Positions 17,643 to 26,673 of a stretch of 64,000 nucleotides of DNA are shown one piece after another (within the stretch, counting starts at the first letter, position 1; each line of letters begins with the position of its first letter). The notes beneath the pieces were generated by a model. It saw nothing but the letters and a program-made list of their open reading frames with translations. It was not told the origin of the DNA and made no database searches. The stretch lies in assembly GCF_014836935.1 (NCBI RefSeq), contig NZ_JACSPW010000001.1, forward strand, positions 248,001-312,000, read 5' to 3'. The translations under genes and the position numbers were made by a program. This DNA comes from Solibacillus merdavium. GTDB lineage: Bacteria > Bacillota > Bacilli > Bacillales_A > Planococcaceae.

Positions 17643-18311
17643 GTGGCGAAAATCGAGGATAATCTGTTAAATATTCAAAAACAAATAGTAAATGCTAAAC
17701 AACGTGCAAATACAGATCAAACAGTAAACATTATTGCAGTGACAAAAGAAGTAGATGTCAATCGTACTAAAGAGGCAATAGAAGCTGGGTTAACAAACTT
17801 GGGAGAAAATCGCCCTGAAGGCTTGACGAATAAATTGCAATCTATTAATTCAAATGTCTCCTGGCATTATATTGGCTCTCTACAGACGAGAAAAGTAAAA
17901 CAAGTTATCAATGATATTGACTATTTACATTCACTTGATCGTTTAAGCTTAGCTGAGGAAATTGAAAAACGAGCAACAAAAGCTGTGAAATGTTTTATAC
18001 AAGTGAATGTTTCTGGAGAAGAATCCAAACACGGCTTAACTAAGCAGCAAACGCTGGAATTTGTGAAGCAACTTGGGCAATTTTCAAAGATTATAGTAGT
18101 GGGTTTAATGACAATGGCTCCTTTTACAGAAGACGAAACCGTTATAAGGCAAGTGTTTAAACAGTTAAAACAATTGCAACAGGAAGTGTCACAATTGAAC
18201 ATACCAAATGTACCTTGTACTGAATTATCGATGGGCATGTCAAATGACTACGAAATTGCAGTTGAAGAAGGGGCGACATTTGTTAGAATTGGAACAGCTC
18301 TTGTTGGTTAA
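17643..18311 (+). CDS. ylmE: Pyridoxal-phosphate homeostasis protein, YggS/YlmE family
   Basis: YggS/YlmE proteins bind pyridoxal 5'-phosphate and keep its pool balanced; no catalytic activity is known. The 222-residue single TIM-barrel domain starts at a GTG. It contains the PLP lysine in IIAVTKEVD near residue 31, NLGENRPEG near 52, WHYIGSLQTRK near 76, LHSLDRLSLAEEI near 98, the INVSGEESKHGL block, GLMTMAPFT near 155 and LSMGMSNDYEIAVEEGATFVRIGTALVG at the end. It belongs to the sepF cluster, as in other Firmicutes. Confidence 0.93.
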   Translation: MAKIEDNLLNIQKQIVNAKQRANTDQTVNIIAVTKEVDVNRTKEAIEAGLTNLGENRPEGLTNKLQSINSNVSWHYIGSLQTRKVKQVINDIDYLHSLDRLSLAEEIEKRATKAVKCFIQVNVSGEESKHGLTKQQTLEFVKQLGQFSKIIVVGLMTMAPFTEDETVIRQVFKQLKQLQQEVSQLNIPNVPCTELSMGMSNDYEIAVEEGATFVRIGTALVG

Positions 18312-18323
18312 GGAGGGTTTAAT

Positions 18324-18860
18324 ATGAGCATTAAAAACATTTTTGATAAATTCTTTTATTTAGAAGAATTAGAAGAAGAATATGATCAGGCTCAAACGCA
18401 AACATCGCAAAAGCAAGCACCAAAAGCTGTACAAAGTGATTCACAACAGTATTATCAGGATTCGGGGCAAAAGCATCAACCACAACTCATTCAAAATCGA
18501 ATGAAAAAGGAGCGTAAAATGCAACAGCAACCACCGCGCAATGAAGTTGTTACGCAAAATCATAACAATGTTGTGAGCTTACAGGCTGCATCGTCATCAA
18601 AAAATTCAAAACTTGTTTTAATTGAGCCTAGAGTATATGCCGAAGCACAGGATATCGCAGAACATTTAAAAAACAAGCGTGCTACCGTAGTTAATTTACA
18701 ACGGATTGATCGTGACCAAGGGAAACGAATAATCGATTTTTTAAGCGGAACAGTGTATGCTTTAGGTGGAGATATTCAACGTATTGGAAATGATATTTTC
18801 TTATGTACACCAGAAAATGTAGAAGTTTCAGGAGAAATATCCAATTTAACGTTTGAGTAA
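18324..18860 (+). CDS. sepF: Cell division protein SepF
   Basis: SepF polymerises into rings that bundle FtsZ filaments and tether them to the membrane. The 178-residue product begins with an amphipathic membrane-binding helix ([13 protein letters not shown]). A Gln-rich flexible linker (about 25-90) follows. The C-terminal SepF domain shows [50 protein letters not shown] and [25 protein letters not shown] precedes the ATG. It lies between ylmE and ylmG in the standard order. Confidence 0.96.
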   Translation: MSIKNIFDKFFYLEELEEEYDQAQTQTSQKQAPKAVQSDSQQYYQDSGQKHQPQLIQNRMKKERKMQQQPPRNEVVTQNHNNVVSLQAASSSKNSKLVLIEPRVYAEAQDIAEHLKNKRATVVNLQRIDRDQGKRIIDFLSGTVYALGGDIQRIGNDIFLCTPENVEVSGEISNLTFE

Positions 18861-18885
18861 TTAAATTTTGTGAGGTAAAAAAATT

Positions 18886-19143
18886 ATGATTTTTCAATTA
18901 GTATCAACAGCATTTCTAATATATCGTTTTATGCTGATTGGTTACATATTAATGTCTTGGGTTCCAGCGCTACAAGATTCACCCGTTGGTCGTTTCCTTG
19001 AAACAGTATGTGAACCGTATTTAGGATTTTTCCGTAAGTTTATCCCACCGATTGGCATGATTGATATATCACCAATTGTAGGTTTATTTGCATTAGTATT
19101 TATTGAGCGTGGCGTTTATAGCGTACTAGCATTTTTCTTATAA
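18886..19143 (+). CDS. ylmG: YggT-family membrane protein YlmG
   Basis: This is an 85-residue YggT-family protein with two membrane helices separated by a short loop, typical of the family. It shows RFMLIGYILMSWVPA, then the conserved CEPYLGFFRKFIPPIGMIDISPIVGLFAL. Its exact function is not known; the genetic linkage to sepF suggests a role in division or membrane-linked assembly. It ends just before a terminator. Confidence 0.9.
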   Translation: MIFQLVSTAFLIYRFMLIGYILMSWVPALQDSPVGRFLETVCEPYLGFFRKFIPPIGMIDISPIVGLFALVFIERGVYSVLAFFL

Positions 19144-19155
19144 TATAGTTGAACG

Positions 19156-19188
19156 AACTCCTGCTAATGTAGGAGTTTTCTTTATTTT
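19156..19188 (+). terminator. Intrinsic terminator after ylmG
   Basis: AACTCCT and AGGAGTT arms enclose an 8-base loop and are followed by TTCTTTATTTTT. This separates the sepF group from ylmH. Confidence 0.75.
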
Positions 19189-19284
19189 TAATAAAAAGTA
19201 AAGTAATTATGTTTTACGAGAAGTTTATATTAAAAGAAAAATGGAAAAAATAGAAATATATTCTATAAGAAAGTAGGCATAGTG

Positions 19285-20073
19285 ATGGAGCATTTAATAC
19301 AACATTTCCGCAAAGATGAGCAGCCATTTATTGAGCAAGTAATCGGTTGGCAACGTGAAGTAGAGGATCGTTACGCCCCGAAGCTCACTGATTTTTTAGA
19401 TCCTCGCCAACGTTTTATCGTTCAATCCATCATTCATCAATCGGAAGAAATTCAAGTGTTTACAGAAGGAGTCTTTGAAGATGCAGAGCGCAAACGTATG
19501 TTGATTGCGCCTTCCTATTTACAACCGGAAGAATCGGATTTTCAAATAGAAGTTTATGCGTTGAGTTATCCATCAAAGTTTGTGCAGCTTCGCCATCCTG
19601 ATGTATTGGGTGCACTTTTATCAATTGGTTTGGATCGTGGGAAGTTTGGGGATATCCGTCTTGCTGAAAATACAGTGCAATTTGCTTTGGCAACAGAAAT
19701 AGCTGATTATGTAAGAGCGAATTTATCGGGAATTGGCAAAGTAAAGGTGCATGCTGAAGTAGTGAATCCTGGTACAGCTCTTATTCTAAACGAGGAACAA
19801 TGGAGCGAAAGTTCACATACTGTTTCATCGATGCGATTGGATGTTGTACTTGCAACGATCACAAATATTTCACGGCAAAAGTCGCAAAGCTTAATCCAGG
19901 GCGGCAAGGTTAAAGTAAATTGGACAGTGCGTGAAGCAGTCGCCTTTGAACTACAGGAAGGAGATATTATTTCTGCGCGCGGATATGGACGCATGAAAGT
20001 CATTATGACAGAAGGGCGAACGAAAAAAGATAAAATACGTTTACAAGTAGGACGTTTAGAGCAAAAAGTATAA
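19285..20073 (+). CDS. ylmH: S4-domain RNA-binding protein YlmH
   Basis: YlmH carries an S4 RNA-binding domain. In B. subtilis it has been implicated in rescue of stalled 50S ribosomes alongside RqcH. The ATG at 19285 gives 262 residues (a GTG at 19282 is immediately upstream). The N-terminal half has QHFRKDEQPFIEQV and RYAPKLTDFLDPRQ. The C-terminal S4 motif is MRLDVVLATITNISRQKSQSLIQGGKVKVNW near 185-215, with EGDIISARGYGRMKV after it. The gene stands alone between a terminator and divIVA. Its possible partner rqcH also lies in this window. Confidence 0.93.
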   Translation: MEHLIQHFRKDEQPFIEQVIGWQREVEDRYAPKLTDFLDPRQRFIVQSIIHQSEEIQVFTEGVFEDAERKRMLIAPSYLQPEESDFQIEVYALSYPSKFVQLRHPDVLGALLSIGLDRGKFGDIRLAENTVQFALATEIADYVRANLSGIGKVKVHAEVVNPGTALILNEEQWSESSHTVSSMRLDVVLATITNISRQKSQSLIQGGKVKVNWTVREAVAFELQEGDIISARGYGRMKVIMTEGRTKKDKIRLQVGRLEQKV

Positions 20074-20123
20074 TTTTTCATCAGTTTTTGGGGAAATATG
20101 ATGTTATTCAGTAGAGAAACGAT

Positions 20124-20129
20124 TATAAT
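20124..20129 (+). promoter_or_regulatory. Possible -10 element for divIVA
   Basis: A perfect TATAAT lies 40 bp before the divIVA start, but no convincing -35 is seen at the usual distance. Confidence 0.35.
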
Positions 20130-20169
20130 ACTCTTAAGAACATACGCAAAAAAAGGAGAGTAGAACGAT

Positions 20170-20715
20170 ATGCCATTATCCCCTCTTGATATACATAATA
20201 AAGAATTTACACGCGGATTCCGTGGATACGCTGAAGACGAAGTAAATGAGTTTTTAGATCAAATAATTAAAGACTATGAAATTATTTTACGCGAGAAAAA
20301 GGATCTGGAAGAGAAAGTAAAAATGATGTCTACTCAAATGAATCACTATAATTCTTTGGAAGACACATTACAAAAGTCGATTATCGTTGCACAAGAGGCT
20401 GCAGGTGAAGTGCGTCGCAACTCAGAAAAAGAAGCGAAGTTAATCGTCAAGGAAGCCGAGAAAAATGCAGATCGTATTGTAAATGATGCCTTAACAAAAG
20501 CACGAAAAATTGCAATTGAAATTGACGAATTAAAAAAACAATCTAAAGTATTCCGTAATCGTTTTAAAATGCTAGTAGAAGCTCAACTCGATTTGTTAAA
20601 TACTGATGATTGGGATCGTTTGTTAGAATACGATGTCGATTTAACGGAAATTCAGGATAACAATCGCCATGAAACTAATGAAGATAGTCAAAATGATGAA
20701 AATGCTGTCTATTAA
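20170..20715 (+). CDS. divIVA: Septum-site/polarity protein DivIVA
   Basis: DivIVA recognises negatively curved membrane at septa and poles and recruits MinJ/MinCD and sporulation factors. The 181-residue protein begins with the lipid-binding domain (LSPLDIHNKEFTRGFRGYAEDEVNEFLDQIIKDYE). Two coiled-coil segments follow (about 30-65 and 75-150) and an acidic, Asn-rich tail (NNRHETNEDSQNDENAVY). AAAGGAGAG precedes the ATG. It sits between ylmH and ileS, the standard Bacillales location. Confidence 0.96.
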   Translation: MPLSPLDIHNKEFTRGFRGYAEDEVNEFLDQIIKDYEIILREKKDLEEKVKMMSTQMNHYNSLEDTLQKSIIVAQEAAGEVRRNSEKEAKLIVKEAEKNADRIVNDALTKARKIAIEIDELKKQSKVFRNRFKMLVEAQLDLLNTDDWDRLLEYDVDLTEIQDNNRHETNEDSQNDENAVY

Positions 20716-20725
20716 TGGTGGGGAC

Positions 20726-20755
20726 TTGACATTTCATCTTGCCTTTTCATATACT
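20726..20755 (+). promoter_or_regulatory. Promoter of the ileS T-box transcript
   Basis: Consensus TTGACA (20726-20731), 18 bp and TATACT (20750-20755) lie immediately after divIVA. The start of transcription would be near 20762, just ahead of the T-box leader. Confidence 0.75.
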
Positions 20756-20761
20756 GAAAAA

Positions 20762-21128
20762 TAATGAATAGGATGCATATTGCATCATGCGTTGACGGAG
20801 ACAGTAAATTTAACAGTGTGGGTTAGCGATTCGAGGATGGTGGGAGCTCGAACGAAACAGGTTAAATTGAAAATCACTCTCGAGCTAAATAGCTGAAACT
20901 CTAATAAAGAGAAGCCTCTGGCAGATGTCACAGATTTTTTAAAGGGAATTTTTGAGTTTACTCAAAAAAACCTGGACACAATTACACCAAGGCGTAATTG
21001 ATTAGTAAGCTATTTCGTAGAACACGACGTTACAGTGTCTAATGAGGCTATATTTTTAGCGAATTTAGGGTGGTACCACGAGATTAATGCTCCTCGTCCC
21101 TTTTTTATAAGGGATGGAGGGGCTTTTT
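20762..21128 (+). promoter_or_regulatory. T-box riboswitch (isoleucine) controlling ileS
   Basis: T-box leaders read the charging state of a tRNA and choose between termination and readthrough. The canonical T-box sequence AGGGTGGTACCACG lies at 21067-21080. An AGTA-type Stem I element (GGAGACAGTAAA) lies near 20798. A plausible specifier loop places ATC (isoleucine) at 20873-20875, and the terminator (21088-21127) has a GC-rich stem followed by CTTTTTTG. The downstream gene is ileS, which agrees with an isoleucine specifier. The specifier was located by eye rather than by folding. Confidence 0.93.
21088..21127 (+). terminator. T-box intrinsic terminator
   Basis: GCTCCTCGTCCCTT pairs with AAGGGATGGAGGGGC across a TTTTAT loop and runs into CTTTTTT. 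The 5' arm overlaps the region that pairs with the T-box in the antiterminator, as expected. Confidence 0.88.
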
Positions 21129-21209
21129 TGTTGTTTAAAAAGTAACCAAATCCTTAAGAGCGTTAAAAAAATTATAATTAATATAGAACGCTAAATCATT
21201 TGCTTAAAC

Positions 21210-21317
21210 GTTGATTGGAATGGAGGGGAGGCGACTCCAGCGGGAATAGCGTGACGCCTGAGACTACAGGCTCAGGCCACGCCCGCGGAAAGCGTCCGCC
21301 CCGGAATGGAAATCAAC
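21210..21317. repeat. 108-bp GC-rich inverted-repeat element between T-box and ileS
   Basis: The element is bounded by GTTGATT (21210-21216) and its complement AATCAAC (21311-21317). Its interior is far more GC-rich than the flanks and holds GCCTGAG/CTCAGGC and CGGG/CCCG pairings that would fold into a strong hairpin. It carries no open frame. Elements of this look are, as I recall, dispersed in Bacillaceae/Planococcaceae intergenic regions, but this was not checked. Its position means every ileS mRNA that escapes the T-box carries it. Confidence 0.7.
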
Positions 21318-21361
21318 AATCAGTAATCAGCAATCAATAAGATAATTAGGAGGAATTTTAA

Positions 21362-24127
21362 ATGGTAGAGTATAAAGATACGTTATTAATGCCGAAAACC
21401 GACTTCCCGATGCGTGGAGGGTTACCAACGAAGGAGCCGCAAGTTCAGGCACAATGGGATGAAATGGACATCAATAAATTGGTGTTAGAGCGCACAAAAG
21501 ATCGTCCACACTATGTATTACATGATGGTCCTCCATATGCCAATGGTGATATCCATATCGGGCATGCATTGAATAAAGTAATTAAAGACATGATCAATCG
21601 TCAAAAATCGATGACAGGTTTCCATGTACCTTATATTCCAGGGTGGGATACACACGGTTTACCAATCGAACAGGCGTTAACGAATAAAGGTGTTAAGCGT
21701 AAAGAAATGTCGGTTGCAGAATTCCGTCAGCTTTGCGAAAAATATGCATATGAACAAGTCGAAAATCAAAAAGGTCAATTCCGTCGTCTAGGTGTACGTG
21801 GTGATTGGGAAAATCCGTATATCACATTAAAACCAGAGTTCGAAGCACGTCAAATCGAAGTTTTCGGTAAAATGGCGGAAAAAGGCTATATTTACAAAGG
21901 TTTAAAACCAGTTTACTGGTCACCATCTTCTGAATCTGCACTAGCAGAAGCGGAAATTGAATATAAAGACGTTGAATCTTATTCGATCTACGTAGGATTT
22001 GGTATTAAAGATGCAAAAGGTGTTGTTCCTGCAGATGCAAAATTTGTTATTTGGACAACGACACCATGGACAATTCCTGCAAACTTAGGAATTTCAGTAA
22101 ATCCGGAATTCACATATGCTGTAGTAGAAGCAAATGGTGGCAAATATATCGTAGCGAAAGATTTATTAGATAAATTAGCTTCTACGTTTGGTTGGGAAGA
22201 TGTGCAAATCGTTCAGGAAGTAAAAGGCGCAGAGCTTGAAATGATCGTAGCGGAGCATCCAATTTATAAACGCGATTCATTAGTAATGGTTGGTGAGCAC
22301 GTTACGGCTGAAGCGGGTACTGGATGTGTACACACAGCACCAGGTCATGGTGAAGATGACTATCAAGTTGGTAAACAATACGGCTTGGATATTTTATCAC
22401 CAGTCGATAACGGCGGTTGCTACACGGACGAAGCACCTGGCTTTGAAGGATTATTCTATGAAAAAGCTAATCCAATTGTAATTGAAAAATTAAAAGAAGA
22501 AGGCGCGTTATTGAGTGTTTCTAAATTCCAACACTCTTACCCACATGACTGGCGTACAAAAAAACCAGTAATTTATCGTGCAACACCACAATGGTTCGCA
22601 TCTGTAGAAATGTTCCGTAATGAGTTATTAGATGCGGTTTCTGCAACTGAGTTTACACCTGCATGGGGTGAGACACGTCTTTACAATATGATTCGTGACC
22701 GTGGTGACTGGGTAATTTCCCGCCAACGTGCATGGGGTGTACCGATTCCAATCTTCTACGCAGAAAATGGCGAGCCGATCATTACTCCAGAAACTATTGC
22801 TCATATTTCAAAATTATTCCGTGGGCATGGTTCAAATATTTGGTTCCAGCGTGAGGCGAAAGAATTATTACCGGAAGGCTTTACGCATGAAGGTAGCCCG
22901 AACGGTAAATTTACAAAAGAAAATGACATTATGGACGTATGGTTCGACTCAGGCTCATCTCACCAAGGTGTACTTGCAGAGCGTGGTATGAAATATCCAG
23001 CTGACCTTTATCTAGAAGGTTCCGACCAACACCGTGGCTGGTTCAACTCTTCTCTAATTACATCTGTAGCTATTAATGGTCATGCACCATATAAAGGTCT
23101 ATTAACTCATGGTTTCGTATTAGATGGAGAAGGACGTAAAATGTCAAAATCACTTGGCAACACGATTGACCCAATCAAAGTGATGAATCAATATGGTGCC
23201 GATATTATTCGTATGTGGGTAGCATCAGTTGATTATACAGGGGACGTTCGTATTTCAATGGATATGTTGAAGCAAGTTTCTGAAACATACCGAAAAGTGC
23301 GTAATACCCTGCGCTTCTTACACGGAAATGTGACAGACTTTAACGAAACGACTGACCGGGTAGCATATGAAGATTTGCGTGAGATGGATCAGTACATGTA
23401 TATGCGATTACAAGATGTGATCAAAACAATTCGAGCTGCATATGACCGTTATGACTTCTCGACAGTATATACAACTGTGAATAACTTTGTAGCAATCGAG
23501 CTTTCTTCTTTCTATTTGGATATTGCAAAAGATGTTGTATATATCGAAGGGAAAGATAATAATTACCGTCGTGCAATGCAAACAGTGATGTATGATACGT
23601 TAATGGCGTTAGTAAAATTATTAACTCCAATTATTCCACATACTACTGAAGAATTGTGGAGCTATATTGAATTTGAAGGCAAGCCACAATCTGTACAATT
23701 AACAGACTTCCCTGAAGCGGTAGAGAAAGAAAACTTTGCCGAATTACGTGCAAAGTGGTCGAAAGTTATTGCAGTAAGAAATGAAGTATTAAAGGCGCTA
23801 GAAGAAGCGCGTAATGCAAAAACAATCGGTAAATCATTAGAAGCAAAAATTTCAGTTTATGCAGACAGTGAAACAATCGAATTGTTAAATGATGCAAATA
23901 TCGACTTTGCACAGCTTTCTATCGTTTCTCAATTCTTTATCGCCGGCAGTAAAGAAAATGCACCGGAAGAAGCTTTAGTACTAGAGAAAACAGCTTTAGT
24001 AGTAGAAAAAGCGGACGGTGAAAAGTGTGAGCGCTGCTGGACAATTTCAGAAACAGTCGGGACGAGCGAATTACATGCGACTTTATGTAAACGCTGTGCG
24101 GATGTTGTAGAAAACTATTACGTATAA
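21362..24127 (+). CDS. ileS: Isoleucyl-tRNA synthetase
   Basis: This class I aminoacyl-tRNA synthetase charges tRNA-Ile and edits valine. The 921-residue protein has the HIGH motif at H65-IGH68 ([15 protein letters not shown]), the CP1 editing domain (about 190-390, with [12 protein letters not shown] and [15 protein letters not shown]), and the KMSKS loop at K593-S597. It also has an anticodon-binding domain (about 640-800) and a C-terminal zinc finger with C889, C892, C909 and C912. This is the bacterial ileS1 type, usually mupirocin-sensitive. AGGAGG precedes the ATG. Expression is set by the upstream T-box. Confidence 0.98.
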   Translation: MVEYKDTLLMPKTDFPMRGGLPTKEPQVQAQWDEMDINKLVLERTKDRPHYVLHDGPPYANGDIHIGHALNKVIKDMINRQKSMTGFHVPYIPGWDTHGLPIEQALTNKGVKRKEMSVAEFRQLCEKYAYEQVENQKGQFRRLGVRGDWENPYITLKPEFEARQIEVFGKMAEKGYIYKGLKPVYWSPSSESALAEAEIEYKDVESYSIYVGFGIKDAKGVVPADAKFVIWTTTPWTIPANLGISVNPEFTYAVVEANGGKYIVAKDLLDKLASTFGWEDVQIVQEVKGAELEMIVAEHPIYKRDSLVMVGEHVTAEAGTGCVHTAPGHGEDDYQVGKQYGLDILSPVDNGGCYTDEAPGFEGLFYEKANPIVIEKLKEEGALLSVSKFQHSYPHDWRTKKPVIYRATPQWFASVEMFRNELLDAVSATEFTPAWGETRLYNMIRDRGDWVISRQRAWGVPIPIFYAENGEPIITPETIAHISKLFRGHGSNIWFQREAKELLPEGFTHEGSPNGKFTKENDIMDVWFDSGSSHQGVLAERGMKYPADLYLEGSDQHRGWFNSSLITSVAINGHAPYKGLLTHGFVLDGEGRKMSKSLGNTIDPIKVMNQYGADIIRMWVASVDYTGDVRISMDMLKQVSETYRKVRNTLRFLHGNVTDFNETTDRVAYEDLREMDQYMYMRLQDVIKTIRAAYDRYDFSTVYTTVNNFVAIELSSFYLDIAKDVVYIEGKDNNYRRAMQTVMYDTLMALVKLLTPIIPHTTEELWSYIEFEGKPQSVQLTDFPEAVEKENFAELRAKWSKVIAVRNEVLKALEEARNAKTIGKSLEAKISVYADSETIELLNDANIDFAQLSIVSQFFIAGSKENAPEEALVLEKTALVVEKADGEKCERCWTISETVGTSELHATLCKRCADVVENYYV

Positions 24128-24129
24128 AA

Positions 24130-24170
24130 AATTCAGAACGCTGTTGCCGAATAGGTAATGGCGTTCTTTA
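24130..24170 (+). terminator. Weak hairpin after ileS
   Basis: AGAACGC and GCGTTCT arms enclose a loop of about 20 bases and are followed by TTTATAGCTTTTTG. Termination may be only partial, letting the T-box transcript read into azlCD. Confidence 0.45.
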
Positions 24171-24217
24171 TAGCTTTTTGTTTTCTGAAAAATAAAAAAA
24201 TTAGGAGAGATATAGCT

Positions 24218-24934
24218 TTGGAACAAGTAGAACAAAAGCAGCTTACACCTGATACATTTATACAGGGTGTAAAAGATTGTATCCCAACTTTACTCGGCTA
24301 TATAAGCATCGGTGTAGCATTTGGAGTTGTTGGAATTGCATCCGGAATTTCTGTACTTGAAGTGTTTTTACTGTCGATGCTTGTTTATGCAGGATCAGCT
24401 CAGTTTATATTCTGTGGACTCTATTTAGCGGGTGCACCTGTTACTGCTGTCATCATCACTATTTTCATCGTAAATTTACGTCATTTACTTATGTCTTTAA
24501 CGATTGCTCCTTATTTTACTAAGTATTCAACATTGCGCAACATAGGCTTTGGTACGTTACTAACCGATGAGACGTTCGGCGTATCCGTTGTCGCTGCTGG
24601 GAAAGAAGGACGTCTTGGCGGGAAATGGATGGATGGTCTTAATATTACAGCGTATACGACTTGGATTGCGGCGTGTACAATAGGTGGAGTCATCGGTCAA
24701 TGGCTACCGAATCCTGAAAAATGGGGGCTGGACTATGCGTTAGTGGCAATGTTTGTCGCATTGCTTGTTCTAACACTCGCGAGTATCCCAAAAGAAAAAT
24801 TAATGCATTACATAAAGCTGATTCTCATTATGGTCTTCAGCATGTACGGAATGCTCTACTTTATGCCGGGACATTTAGCCGTCCTATTATCGACTGTTGT
24901 AGTAGCAACGATTGGGGTGGCATTGGAAAAATGA
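24218..24934 (+). CDS. azlC: Branched-chain amino-acid exporter large subunit AzlC
   Basis: AzlC forms with AzlD an exporter of branched-chain amino acids and analogues such as azaleucine. The start is TTG at 24218 behind AGGAGAG (24203-24209); an upstream in-frame start lies in the ileS hairpin and has no ribosome site. The 238-residue product has about seven membrane segments. Family motifs are GYISIGVAFGVVG near 27, YAGSAQFIFCGL near 60, NLRHLLMSLTIAP near 90 and LTDETFGVSV near 120. The stop overlaps azlD by ATGA. It lies just behind ileS, a functional link through isoleucine. Confidence 0.92.
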   Translation: MEQVEQKQLTPDTFIQGVKDCIPTLLGYISIGVAFGVVGIASGISVLEVFLLSMLVYAGSAQFIFCGLYLAGAPVTAVIITIFIVNLRHLLMSLTIAPYFTKYSTLRNIGFGTLLTDETFGVSVVAAGKEGRLGGKWMDGLNITAYTTWIAACTIGGVIGQWLPNPEKWGLDYALVAMFVALLVLTLASIPKEKLMHYIKLILIMVFSMYGMLYFMPGHLAVLLSTVVVATIGVALEK

Positions 24935-25257
24935 CAACTTCTATAGCAATGGTATTATTAATTTTAGGCTGTGCCCTTGTAACATGGATCCCTAGAATAT
25001 TGCCGTTTATATTAGTGAAAAATATGAAATTGCCAAAAATTGTCCTGCGCTGGCTTGCATACATACCCGTTTGTATATTATCAGCATTGGTAATTGAAGG
25101 TTTTTTCAAAAAAGATTCTACTATTGTAACGGTACAATGGATAAATATACTTGTGTTTATCCCGACATTACTTGTCGCATTACTTTCAAAAAGTTTATCG
25201 AAAACAGTGATTGCCGGAGTCGTGACAATGGCCGGATTTCGATTTTTTTTCAGTTAA
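24931..25257 (+). CDS. azlD: Branched-chain amino-acid exporter small subunit AzlD
   Basis: AzlD is the 108-residue small partner of AzlC. The ATG at 24931 overlaps the azlC stop, so translation is coupled. Four hydrophobic segments are visible with the family features CALVTWIPRILPFIL near 15 and LRWLAYIPVCILSALV near 40. Length and composition fit the family. A bidirectional-looking terminator follows. Confidence 0.9.
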   Translation: MTTSIAMVLLILGCALVTWIPRILPFILVKNMKLPKIVLRWLAYIPVCILSALVIEGFFKKDSTIVTVQWINILVFIPTLLVALLSKSLSKTVIAGVVTMAGFRFFFS

Positions 25258-25322
25258 AGTGAAAAGCTGATATTTTGTAATCCTAAACATAATTGCATCA
25301 AAAATTACACTTCTATATTAAT

Positions 25323-25365
25323 AAGGCTATCCATAAAAATTGAACTATAGGATAGCCTTTTTTTT
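25323..25365. terminator. Terminator between azlD and the minus-strand DUF2642-like genes
   Basis: Perfect 10-bp stem AAGGCTATCC (25323-25332) with GGATAGCCTT (25350-25359) followed by a T-run. The A-rich left flank lets it serve both convergent transcripts. Confidence 0.85.
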
Positions 25366-25409
25366 ACAGTATCCTTTTGTATTCCATCACATCAACTTTG
25401 TTCATTTAC

Positions 25410-25625
25410 TTATGCTAACTGTTCGGCTACTTGTACAAAGCTTATTTGTGAGAAAATGATGATTCTAGTTCTAGATTCTCTTTCATAATGTTCTGTTGAT
25501 TCAGTTAGTATTAAAAAATCCGTATTTACCGATTCTAATGTTCCAGTAATTAGTTCTTCACCTACTGCAACGGTTATTTCCCTATTCAAATATTCTCCAA
25601 GCTGTAAAAATAATTTTGTATTCAA
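25410..25625 (-). CDS. Small DUF2642/YuzF-like protein
   Basis: This is a 71-residue protein of unknown function when started at TTG 25625, which is well spaced from AGGGGGTGAT; the GTG at 25634 overlaps that site. The pattern of short beta strands resembles the small Sm-like/DUF2642 group found in Bacillus spore-associated proteins. Visible segments are LGEYLNREITVAV, ITGTLESVNTDFLILTE and IIIFSQISFVQV. It follows another gene of the same build by 17 bp. The family call is by eye and not certain. Confidence 0.65.
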   Translation of the reverse strand: MNTKLFLQLGEYLNREITVAVGEELITGTLESVNTDFLILTESTEHYERESRTRIIIFSQISFVQVAEQLA

Positions 25626-25642
25626 TCCAATCACCCCCTATT

Positions 25643-25819
25643 TTAATAAGCTATATTTTGAATACTCCCTAATGGAATATACAGTAAACTAGAATTTGAC
25701 CTTAGCGTGATATAGTCAGGTTTAACTTCTATTAACGTCCCAGAAACTTTTGAATATTCCGTTGTAACTTCTAAAGTTGAATCTTTTAAAGAATTAAGAA
25801 CTGCACGAAGCTGCTGCAT
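25643..25819 (-). CDS. Small DUF2642/YuzF-like protein, 58 residues
   Basis: This 58-residue gene is short enough to be missed by a length cut-off. It starts at an ATG (25819) behind AGAAGGGGG on the minus strand and ends at TAA (25643). The protein reads MQQLRAVLNSLKDSTLEV, then TEYSKVSGTLIEVKPDYITLRS and LLYIPLGSIQNIAY. The strand pattern with a final IPLGSI is characteristic of DUF2642-type domains. It precedes its longer relative on the same strand, so the two probably form a two-gene unit. Function is unknown; a spore-surface link is inferred only from the family and the neighbouring glycosyltransferases. Confidence 0.68.
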   Translation of the reverse strand: MQQLRAVLNSLKDSTLEVTTEYSKVSGTLIEVKPDYITLRSNSSLLYIPLGSIQNIAY

Positions 25820-25974
25820 ACTAATCCCCCTTCTATAATGGAATCTTAAAGTATATGTTTGTAATAAAAAGTTACTTAGGTATATATTCTAACTTTTGTT
25901 ATTTTAATAAAAATTGAGTATTGCGCACAAAGTATATGAAATAAAATTCATATCATACCTGTGAGGTGATCATT

Positions 25975-26673
25975 ATGAAGGATAGACAAGATGGATTAGT
26001 AAGTGTTGTTATTCCGTGCTATAATGCTGGCCCATATATAGTAGATTGCCTAAATTCACTACAAGCCCAGTCATACGAAAAAATGGAAGTAATACTCGTG
26101 AACGATGCCTCGACTGATCAAACGCAAAATATAGTAGAAAAGTGGATAGAAGAATCAAATCCAACTTTCCCAATAATCGTATGTAATCTTCCTAAAAATA
26201 CAGGGTTTGCAGGAGCTCTGACAATCGGATATTTTATGAGTTCAGGTGAGTATATTGCGGTTAATGATGCGGATGATATTTCACATCCATTTCGTTTTGA
26301 AAAACAAGTAGACTTTTTAGAAAAAAATCAAGAGTATGATCTAATCGGAACAAATTATCAGGTGTTTACTGATATCAATTTAAAAGAAAATGGGCAAACG
26401 GCAAATTGGTTAGTATATGGGGATGATATTCGGAAGATTTATGCAGAAGGTGGTCACTGTATCTGTCATGGAACCATCTTGTTCCGTGGAAAGGTTTTTG
26501 ACATGCTTGGCGGTCCGACTCGAAGAATTCTTGGTGCAGAAGACTATGAATTTATCGTGAAATTTTTAAATGCGAATTTAATGGTTGAAAATTTAAATGA
26601 GGTCTTATATTACTATCGGCAACATGATCAACAACGATCTAAAACATTTTATGGCGGTGATAATATTGGATAG
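25975..26673 (+). CDS. Family 2 glycosyltransferase
   Basis: This is a GT-A fold glycosyltransferase of family 2, acting on an unknown acceptor. The start is ATG 25975 behind GTGAGGTGAT (an in-frame GTG at 25966 sits inside that site), giving 232 residues. Visible motifs are SVVIPCYNAGPYI near 10, EVILVNDASTDQT near 40, a nucleotide-binding YIAVNDADD near 92 (DxD-like metal site), and GAEDYEFIVKFLNA near 182. No membrane segment is seen. It overlaps the next glycosyltransferase gene, so the two are co-expressed. It is similar in style to CgeD-type spore glycosyltransferases, but this is only a resemblance. Confidence 0.87.
   Translation: MKDRQDGLVSVVIPCYNAGPYIVDCLNSLQAQSYEKMEVILVNDASTDQTQNIVEKWIEESNPTFPIIVCNLPKNTGFAGALTIGYFMSSGEYIAVNDADDISHPFRFEKQVDFLEKNQEYDLIGTNYQVFTDINLKENGQTANWLVYGDDIRKIYAEGGHCICHGTILFRGKVFDMLGGPTRRILGAEDYEFIVKFLNANLMVENLNEVLYYYRQHDQQRSKTFYGGDNIG

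Noticed and set aside
25949-25957. CATATCATA match to a sigma-K -10 element before the family 2 glycosyltransferase.
   Set aside because: It would place the transcription start on the ribosome-binding site and no AC -35 lies at the right distance.
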